32,197 nt of DNA. Origin: Bacteroidia bacterium. GTDB taxonomy: Bacteria > Bacteroidota > Bacteroidia > Bacteroidales > VadinHA17. Every line of letters begins with the position of its first letter. The stretch's first letter is position 1. The notes under the pieces were generated by a model, which saw only the letters and a list, made by a program, of their open reading frames with translations, was not told the DNA's origin and made no database searches. Both the position numbers and the translations under genes were made by a program. The stretch covers positions 1-32,197 of the forward strand of contig JAPLDY010000224.1 of assembly GCA_026391595.1 (NCBI GenBank). The letters are read 5' to 3'. This document shows positions 16,472 to 24,200 of this stretch, piece by piece.

Positions 16472-19400
16472 CGCCGCTATCTGGCGATATCCGTTTGCAG
16501 GCTATAGAACTCCAATATACTCCTGTTAAAACAATACCGGTTTGTTCAGTAAAGCTGTTATTCCCGTTGTTACGATAGATTTTAGATAATTCACCAGGAT
16601 ATTTTTGACCGGTTAATAAAATATCCAGATCACCATCATTATCATAGTCACCCCAGGCTACAGAACTGGAATATACTCCTGTTAAAGCAAGACCGGTTTG
16701 TTCTGTAAAACTATTATCGCCGTTATTCCGGTATATTTTTGAAATTCCTGAACCTGTTAATAGAATATCCAGATCGCCGTCGTTATCATAGTCACCCCAG
16801 GCCACTGACCCGCGTTGAACTTCTGTTAAAGCAATGCCGGATTGTTCGGTAAAAGTATTATCACCATTGTTGCGATAGATTTTAGAAATACTTTGATTTG
16901 TATTATCCAGGCCAGTCAGCAATATATCCAAATCGCCGTCATTGTCGTAATCGCCCCAGGCTGCTGAACTCCAATATACTCCTGTTAACAGAATGCCTGT
17001 CTGCTCAACAAAATTATTATCACCATTGTTACGGTAGATTTTAGAAACGGGATTGTAATTGTAAGCCAGATCTCCAGCGGAACCTGTCAGCAATATATCC
17101 AAATCGCCATCGTTGTCATAATCACCCCATGAAACTGAACTGGCATAAACTCCTGTCAATATAATGTCTGTTTGCTCGGTAAAACTATTATTGCCATTAT
17201 TGCGGTAGATTTTAGAAACAGAACCTGAACCTGAATAACCTGTTAATAAAATATCCAGATCACTATCGTTATCGTAGTCGCCCCAGGCTACGGAACTAAA
17301 TTGTACTCCTGTTAAAGCAATACCGGTCTGTTCGGCAAAGGTATTATCACCGTTGTTGTGATAGATTTTTGAAATACTTACAGAACCATAAGTGGCAGTA
17401 CTATTATGGCCAGTTAATAGAATATCTAAATATCCATCATTATCGTAATCGCCAAAAGCTACAGAACTTTCGATAACCCCTGCCAGTGCGATGCTGGTCT
17501 GTTCTGAATATAGAGATGAGCTGAAAATGCCCGGATTTCCAATGCCGACTGTATTAAAGTATTCCGGTAAGCCATTAATTTCAGTGTATTCAAAAACCTG
17601 TATATCATAGCTGTATCCTTCACCTATTCCATAAATTATTGTACTGTCAGCTTTCCCATTATACATACAATACCAGTCTGTAGCTCCAATTTTATCCCCC
17701 TGACCAAAATATGGTTCTGCGTGATAAATTGTACCGTTTGCCGGTTTTGCAGGCTCAGCAGAGGACGAAAACCTGCCAAAAAGTGCCCTGCGCAGTCCGT
17801 TCCCGTTTTTCCAGCGAATCAGGATTGAATTGCTTGTTTTTATGAAAGCCTGCAAATCCTTTGCCTGGATGCTGTCTACCGGGGTGATTTCTTCCGATGC
17901 AAAGCTGCTTGCCAGCCCGCCTTTATCAACAGCCTGCACAGACCAGTAATATTTATTTAAGGGTAGAGTTAATACAATACAGGTATCGTTTATCAGATTA
18001 TTTATAACAGGTAAAAGTAATTTTCCATTTGCGAGAGACTGTCCTGATTTTACTTCATTTCCACCAGGAGAAGTTCCAATACGTAAATTATAGCTTATTG
18101 CCGATGTTGGAGTAGTGTTGTCAGAAGATTTGTTCCATTTAAATACTATGCAATTATTATCCAAATATGATTGTAATCCGGCAGGAGTTGACGGTTTAAT
18201 ATTTTGAGTCGCAATCTCATTCCGAAAAAGTTTTGAAACAATGTCTGAATATGAATTGCCTGTTAATAGAATATCCAAATCACCGTCGTTATCATAATCG
18301 CCCCAGGCTACGGAGCTGTTATTTACTTTTGTCAGATTAATACCGGTTTGCTCTGTGAAGCTATTGTCGCCATTGTTGCGGTAGATTTTTGAAACGGGGT
18401 TATAAGGATTATCATCAGTGGAACCGGTCAATAAAATATCCAGATCGCCGTCATTGTCGTAATCACCCCAGGCTGTGGAACTGATATATACCCCTGCTAA
18501 AGGAATACCGGTTTGCTCAGTGAAACTATTATTCCCGTTGTTGCGATAGATTTTGGATATATAGGCTGAATCTGTATAACCAGTCAATAAAATATCCAGA
18601 TCGCCGTCGTTGTTGTAATCACCCCAGGTTACAGAGCTGTAATACACTTCTGGTAATTCAATCCCGGCTTGCTCTGTAAAACTATTGTCACCGTTATTGC
18701 GGTAGATTTTTGAAACAGGTTTTAATCCTGTATGACCGGTCAATAAAATATCCGGATCTCCGTCATTATCGTAATCGCCCCAGGCAACAGAACTCATGAA
18801 GACTGCTTCTAACGCTATACCAATTTGCTCGGTAAAGGTATTATCACCGTTGTTTCGATAAACTTTGGAAACAGGGCCTGAACTTGAAGATCCTGTCAAT
18901 AAGATATCCAGATCGCCGTCGTTATTGTAATCGCCCCAGGCTACGGAACTGTAAAATACTCCAGTCAGAACAAAGCCGGTTTGTTCGGTAAAACTGTTGC
19001 TGCCGTCGTTGCGGTAAATTTTCGAGACAGGGCTAAATGGATCAAAAGTGGTTGCTCCCGTCAATAAAATATCCAAATCACCATCATTGTCATAATCTCC
19101 CCAGGCCACTGAACTGAAATCAACGGCTTTCAATACAATATCTGTTTGCTCTGCAAAGTTATTGTCTCCGTTATTGCGATAGATTTTGGAGAAACGGTCA
19201 GAGTATGAATATCCTCCGGTTAATAAAATATCCAAATCACCATCGTTGTCATAATCTCCCCAGGCTACAGAACTGTTACGTAATCCTGTTAATTTAATGT
19301 CAGACCATTCCCCAAAAATGGTATTGAACACAGCCGGATTTTGATAAACCGCAGTTCTTAGATAATTTTCATTACCAGGCGCCCCGTTATATTCGCATAC

Positions 19401-21194
19401 GTGCAGCAAATAATCTGTATTTTGAACTAATCCGGTTAATACTACAGAATTGGCAGTCCCGTTATAAACACATTTCCAGCCATTGGGTGTAAGATCGTTA
19501 ACATTATAGGTGGTATTGTCCACAAGGTCGGCTATGCCTGTGTTGGCAGCTTTAATAAAAACAGCACGTTTATTCCCGCCACCGTTAGCCCAGGTTGCAG
19601 TAACCTGGGTTGCCTGCATATTACTTAATGCAATGCAATTTGCCTGTGTTACAGGCCTGTAAAAAGGTACTGTAAAGCTCTGTTCGGCACTAAAATTGCT
19701 GCCCTGCAAACCAGCATCCACTGCCTGCACCGTCCAAAAGTAGGTTTTATCGGGAGGCAGGTCTTTTATGGTGTACCATGAAGGGCTCCACTGGATATTT
19801 CCCGGGTTAGCGATTAATCGTTTGCCATTTTTTATATCTGCCTGCTTAAATGCATATGGAGGACATTCATAATTAGCTTGTCCGTTTTCATATATATATA
19901 AATTATAACTAAGTCCTTTCTGTTGTGTTTCTGTATCCGAAGGCTTATCCCAGATAAAAGTAACAGTACCGTTATTAATTATGTTCTGTAAATTGTAAGG
20001 TGTGGCAGGTTTGACATTGGGTGTGGATGTTTCGTTGCGGTAAATTTTAGAAACAGGACCTGATCCGGTTTCACCTGTCAATAAAATATCCAGATCTCCG
20101 TCGTTGTCGTAATCTCCCCAGGCTGCGGAACTGTGTGATACTCCTGTTAAGTCAATGCCGGTTTGTTCGGTGAAACTATTGTTACCGTTGTTCAGGTAGA
20201 TTTTGGAGCAACGGCCTGATCCAGTTTCACCAGTCAATAAGATATCCAGATCACCATCGTTGTCATAGTCGCCCCAGGCTACTGAACTGTAATATACTCC
20301 TGTTAAGTTAATACCTGTTTGCCGGGAGAAGGTATTGTCACCATTGTTCTGGTAGATCTCAGATACTCCGTTTGGATATTTATTTCCGGTCATAATAACA
20401 TCCAGATAACCATCATTATTGTAATCCCCCCAGGCTACCGAACTGTAAGCCACTCCCTCAAGGTTAATAATGGTCTGCTCGGTAAATGAATTATCGATAT
20501 TATTGCGGTATATTTTGGAAATAGCAGTCCCTGAGGTGTTATAACCTGTTAATAAAACATCCAGAAATCCATCGTTATCATAGTCGCCCCAGGATACGGA
20601 CCCTCGTTGTACTCCTGTTAATGCAATGCCGGTTTGCTCTGTAAAACTATTATTGCCATTGTTACTGTATATTTTGGAAACAGGGTTTGAACCTGACCAG
20701 CCGGTCAATAAAACATCCTGATCGCCATCATTATCATAATCGCCCCAGTCTGTGGAGCTATCTGAAAGGCCAGTTAATTCGATGCCGGTTTGCTCCGTGA
20801 AAGTACTGTCACCATTATTATTGTAGATTTTTGAAATGTAGCCCGAACTTAAAGAACCGGTTAATAAAATATCAATGTCTCCGTCGTTGTCGTAATCGCC
20901 CCATGAAGCGGAACCATGGTATACTCCAGGTAAAACGATGCCGGTTTTTTCGGTAAAGCTATTGTCTCCATTGTTACGATAGATTTTAGAGACAGGACCT
21001 GACTCTGACCATCCGGTTAAAAAAATATCCAGGTCACCGTCGTTGTCATAATCTCCCCAGGCCACTGAACCGCCTCCTACTCCTGTTAATACAATGCTGG
21101 TTTGTTCGACAAATGTTTGAGAAAACAGGTTAAATGTTATCAATAAGAATACTAAAACTAAAACCTGTTTTTTCATAAGATATTTTTTGATCAC
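16434..21194 (-). CDS. Giant FG-GAP/VCBS repeat protein copy 2, truncated by frameshift before stalk and sorting domain
   Basis: 1586 residues. The open frame starts at GTG 21194; ATG at 21176 is an alternative. Signal peptide KKQVLVLVFLLITFNLFSQ is identical to copy 1 from KQV on. Propeller blocks of seven repeats lie at about 27-388 and 628-993; fibronectin pairs at 390-625 and 995-1226. Block 3 (1227-1565) has six full blades and a seventh cut after SSIA, followed by 21 out-of-frame residues (CKRISPDSGDG...) and a stop. The product would reach the periplasm but lacks PKD/Ig stalk and the sorting domain, so T9SS export is not expected. The restored gene would closely match copy 1 in architecture. 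Own promoter and leader are present. Confidence 0.87.
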   Translation of the reverse strand: MIKKYLMKKQVLVLVFLLITFNLFSQTFVEQTSIVLTGVGGGSVAWGDYDNDGDLDIFLTGWSESGPVSKIYRNNGDNSFTEKTGIVLPGVYHGSASWGDYDNDGDIDILLTGSLSSGYISKIYNNNGDSTFTEQTGIELTGLSDSSTDWGDYDNDGDQDVLLTGWSGSNPVSKIYSNNGNNSFTEQTGIALTGVQRGSVSWGDYDNDGFLDVLLTGYNTSGTAISKIYRNNIDNSFTEQTIINLEGVAYSSVAWGDYNNDGYLDVIMTGNKYPNGVSEIYQNNGDNTFSRQTGINLTGVYYSSVAWGDYDNDGDLDILLTGETGSGRCSKIYLNNGNNSFTEQTGIDLTGVSHSSAAWGDYDNDGDLDILLTGETGSGPVSKIYRNETSTPNVKPATPYNLQNIINNGTVTFIWDKPSDTETQQKGLSYNLYIYENGQANYECPPYAFKQADIKNGKRLIANPGNIQWSPSWYTIKDLPPDKTYFWTVQAVDAGLQGSNFSAEQSFTVPFYRPVTQANCIALSNMQATQVTATWANGGGNKRAVFIKAANTGIADLVDNTTYNVNDLTPNGWKCVYNGTANSVVLTGLVQNTDYLLHVCEYNGAPGNENYLRTAVYQNPAVFNTIFGEWSDIKLTGLRNSSVAWGDYDNDGDLDILLTGGYSYSDRFSKIYRNNGDNNFAEQTDIVLKAVDFSSVAWGDYDNDGDLDILLTGATTFDPFSPVSKIYRNDGSNSFTEQTGFVLTGVFYSSVAWGDYNNDGDLDILLTGSSSSGPVSKVYRNNGDNTFTEQIGIALEAVFMSSVAWGDYDNDGDPDILLTGHTGLKPVSKIYRNNGDNSFTEQAGIELPEVYYSSVTWGDYNNDGDLDILLTGYTDSAYISKIYRNNGNNSFTEQTGIPLAGVYISSTAWGDYDNDGDLDILLTGSTDDNPYNPVSKIYRNNGDNSFTEQTGINLTKVNNSSVAWGDYDNDGDLDILLTGNSYSDIVSKLFRNEIATQNIKPSTPAGLQSYLDNNCIVFKWNKSSDNTTPTSAISYNLRIGTSPGGNEVKSGQSLANGKLLLPVINNLINDTCIVLTLPLNKYYWSVQAVDKGGLASSFASEEITPVDSIQAKDLQAFIKTSNSILIRWKNGNGLRRALFGRFSSSAEPAKPANGTIYHAEPYFGQGDKIGATDWYCMYNGKADSTIIYGIGEGYSYDIQVFEYTEINGLPEYFNTVGIGNPGIFSSSLYSEQTSIALAGVIESSVAFGDYDNDGYLDILLTGHNSTATYGSVSISKIYHNNGDNTFAEQTGIALTGVQFSSVAWGDYDNDSDLDILLTGYSGSGSVSKIYRNNGNNSFTEQTDIILTGVYASSVSWGDYDNDGDLDILLTGSAGDLAYNYNPVSKIYRNNGDNNFVEQTGILLTGVYWSSAAWGDYDNDGDLDILLTGLDNTNQSISKIYRNNGDNTFTEQSGIALTEVQRGSVAWGDYDNDGDLDILLTGSGISKIYRNNGDNSFTEQTGLALTGVYSSSVAWGDYDNDGDLDILLTGQKYPGELSKIYRNNGNNSFTEQTGIVLTGVYWSSIACKRISPDSGDGKHSTGYNFYN
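16495..16503 (-). other. Deletion/frameshift junction inside copy 2
   Basis: Reading the minus strand, blade 7 of block 3 runs normally to GVYWSSIA (codons ending at 16501), where every other blade continues WGDYDNDG. Instead the sequence jumps at about 16498 into ANGYRQIAAMGN of the following fibronectin domain, in a different frame. Aligning both flanks to copy 1 (10115 and 9846) implies a loss of about 270 bases, not a multiple of three. The joint shares only a few bases (CAG), so it is not a repeat-to-repeat crossover. Confidence 0.8.
16499..17513 (-). repeat. Copy 2, propeller block 3: six complete FG-GAP repeats and one truncated
   Basis: Blades 1-6 are complete; blade 1 has DYDNDGYLD and a long loop (HNSTATYGSVSI). 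Blade 5 has the shortest loop of the array (LLTGSGISKIYRNN). Blade 7 is cut by the junction at about 16498. Confidence 0.87.
18216..19313 (-). repeat. Copy 2, propeller block 2: seven FG-GAP repeats
   Basis: Seven repeats. Blade 1 begins GEWSDIKLTGLRN, matching GEQTSIELKGVRN of copy 1 block 2 in position. Blade 4 has DGDPD in the Ca loop, also seen in blade 4 of copy 1 block 2, so blade order is colinear between the copies. Ends in LFRNEIATQN. Confidence 0.87.
20031..21116 (-). repeat. Copy 2, propeller block 1: seven FG-GAP repeats
   Basis: Seven repeats after the signal peptide. Ca loops vary at position 7 (DGDQD, DGFLD, DGYLD). Ends in the block-closing IYRNETSTPN, nearly the same as copy 1 block 1. 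Confidence 0.87.
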
Positions 21195-21206
21195 GATCAG
21201 GTTTTA
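21118..21206 (-). promoter_or_regulatory. Leader/start-codon inverted repeats of copy 2
   Basis: Same arrangement as copy 1. Leader TAAAACCTG (21206-21198) pairs with CAGGTTTTA (21167-21159) across a 30-base loop. The ATG-containing segment (21175-21162) pairs with AACCTGTTTTCTCA (21131-21118) with one mismatch, caused by AAA instead of AGA at the codon after ATG. Confidence 0.42.
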
Positions 21207-21217
21207 ATAAATAGTTA

Positions 21218-21249
21218 CAAAATTTACTACAATTTTCAGCTGAAGGCAA
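21218..21249 (-). promoter_or_regulatory. Promoter of copy 2
   Basis: TTG (21249-21247), 20-base spacer, TAAATTTTG (21226-21218) on the minus strand. The 67-base gap between copies 3 and 2 is almost identical to, and the same length as, the gap between copies 2 and 1, showing that the duplication unit included the promoter. Confidence 0.55.
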
Positions 21250-21261
21250 GTTTTTAACAGC

Positions 21262-24200
21262 TTATTCCACTACAAGTTTCCTCGTAGCGAAATACTTATC
21301 AATCAGCAGATTAATAATATACAAGGCCTTCGCCTGTCCGCTCAGATCTATCTGGCTTGAAAAATGCTCCGTTGTCTTTTCAAACTTGATACTCAGTATA
21401 TCTTTACCATCTTCAGTGATTATCTTTATCAGAAGATCTCCAAAGACATTGTTATCCATCTCAACTGTAAATATACCCGGAGTAGGATTGGGGTATATCT
21501 GCAGTCCTTTAAATGGATCGATGTCATTAATTCCTGTCACACCCGTCGGGATTGTTACAATATCACTTCTTGTATAACATCCCTTGTCGTTGGCAATACT
21601 CACCCGGTAATCACCCATTTTACGATTGGCAACATAATAATATTTATCAGCTCCTTCTAAAAGCCTATCGTTGCAATACCATTTGTATTTTGAGGCAGTG
21701 GTGTTACTGCATGCAAGATACCATACCGTTGGTCCCTGGACATATATCATTGGTTTTTCAGGCGCTTCAGGGAAACTAATACTGAATATATCAGATTCCG
21801 ATTTACATCCGCTCAGGCTTGCTTCAAGTTTGTAATTCCCCTGTTCAAACAGTTCAAGGTTTGACAGAGTCTCATTCTGAATCGGTAATCCGTCCTTGTA
21901 CCATAAATATTGGTATTCAGGTACGTTCTGACTGGCATTCAACCTGATTATGTTCTCTCCAGGACAATTACCTGCTTCATAATTAACAGACTCAATAACA
22001 GGCTTATATGGAGATGGTTTAACGACTACATTAACAGAAGATGTTTTTACAGAACACCCTGATGAATTGGATATTTCAAGCTGGTATGTGCCGGAAAGAT
22101 CAGTGATATAGCTGTTTGTACTTTCATCTGAGATCAATCCGTATTCGTCTCTCCAGTTGTAGTTGTATCCGGTTGTTGAAGGTACGCTGAGGGTAACTGA
22201 GCCTCCCTGGCAGAAAATTGATGGTCCGCTGAGGCTTATATTACTGACGGATGGAAGCGGATGAACAGTTACATCAATGGAGTTTGTTGAGGCAACAGAA
22301 CAACCATTTGCATTTGAGACAACCAGGTTATAATTACCGCTGTTTTTAGCAACAAATTGTGGAGAGTTAGATCCTACAGCTCCACCATTTAGTTTCCACT
22401 GGTAAGTATAACCTGCAGTATTTGTCACACTCAATGCAACAGAATCGCCCTGGCAGAATTGTATTGGGCCACTTGCAGAGATGTATGGGGACACAGGAAT
22501 CGGATTAACTGTCACATTTGTCTGACCTGATGTTGAAATGCAATTTGCCAGTGAATTTGAAACCTTTATTGAATAAGCTCCTGAATTTGCTTTTACAACA
22601 TATAAGTTGGTATCGGAGTTAACCAGATCATTGTTATCCAGTTTCCATTGGTAAGTATAAAGTGGATTATGATCAACAAGAAGTTGGACACTGTCTCCCT
22701 TGCAGAAAGTCGTCTTTCCGTTTACAGAGATAGCAGAATTTGGAATTGCAGCCACAATAACTTCTTTGGTTATACTGTCAGCGCAGCCATTATTTGCAGT
22801 TGCTTTAAGTTTTGTCTGATAAGCACCTTTAAGCGAGAATATATGTGTGCCGGGATCCTTGACAGTCGCATTTTGGGAATTATCTCCGAAATCCCACAAC
22901 CAGCTGGTTATTGTTAATCCATTAACTGTAGTGGAGTTAGTAATTGTGGTTACAATCCCTTCGCAAACATTTGGAGCTGTATATGATGTGATTGGACGTG
23001 CTTTAACGATTACATTCTGTTCAAGAGAGTCTTTGTCACCGACAGTACTTGTAATAATAAGTTGGACATCATAAATGCCACTTGCGGCAAAGGTATGTGA
23101 TGGATTTTGTATTGTTGAGTATGAACCATCTTTGAAGTCCCATTTCCATGAAGCTATACCATCGGTAGCAACAGACTGATCGGTAAAATGAGTTGGTAAT
23201 CCCTGACAAACAGTATCTGTTTTAAAGAAAGCTTGAGTGTTTTTGACGATAAATGAATCAACTGCAGACCATGCCCCTCCGGCATATCCCTGGTCGACAG
23301 CCTGAACCTGCCAGTAATATATCCCTGGCGATATATTTTTTAAAATGAAGCTATTATTTAACTGCATATTTCCAATAGCTGGTATACGCCTGAAACCATT
23401 ATCTGCTGAATTAGGAGCAGGTTTCCAACCGGATAAATCCTGTTTTTTATACCGCAGATTATAACTGATAGTATGTGCAGAAGTTTCATCACCCATAACT
23501 TCAGACCATGATAGTTTAATGCTACCAGGAGTTCTTATACTTATCAAACCGTTTGGTGCGCGGGGTTTGTTGTTAGGCTTATTTAAACCAGTTTCCGTTA
23601 TTAAATTGTTATTGTAGATTTTAGTTATTCTGTTTGCACTTTCATCTTGTCCAGTCAATAAAATATCCAGAGTACCATTGTTGTCATAGTCACCCCAGGC
23701 AACAGAGCCTGACCTGACACCTTTTAGTAAAAAATCAGTCTGTTCAGTAAATGTATTGTCACTATTGTTGTGGTAGATTTTGGAATAAAAACCTGAAAAA
23801 TCAGTACCAGTTAATAAAATATCCAGATACCCATCATTATCATAATCACCCCAGGCCGCAGAGCTATAATTAACAGCTGCTAATAAAATGCCTGTTTGTT
23901 CAGTAAAAGAGTTATCACCATTGTTGCAGTATATCTTGGAAACCGGTCCCGAATCCGAATTACCTGCCAATAAAATATCCAAATCACTATCGTTATCGTA
24001 ATCACCACAGGCAACTGAACTCCTCGCAACACCAGTTAAATAAATACCGGTTTGTTCAGTAAAGGTTTTGTCGCCATTATTACGATAGATTTTAGATATA
24101 CTTTTATTATTTATATCATTACCTGTCAGTAAAATATCTAAATATCCATCGCTATTGTAATCACCCCAGGCAACTGATCCAAGGTAGACACCAGTTAATG

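Noticed and set aside
16495-16503. Assembly collapse of tandem repeats as explanation of the copy 2 break
   Set aside because: Collapse joins repeat to repeat in register. Here a blade is joined to an unrelated fibronectin domain out of frame. Other sequencing or assembly errors remain possible.
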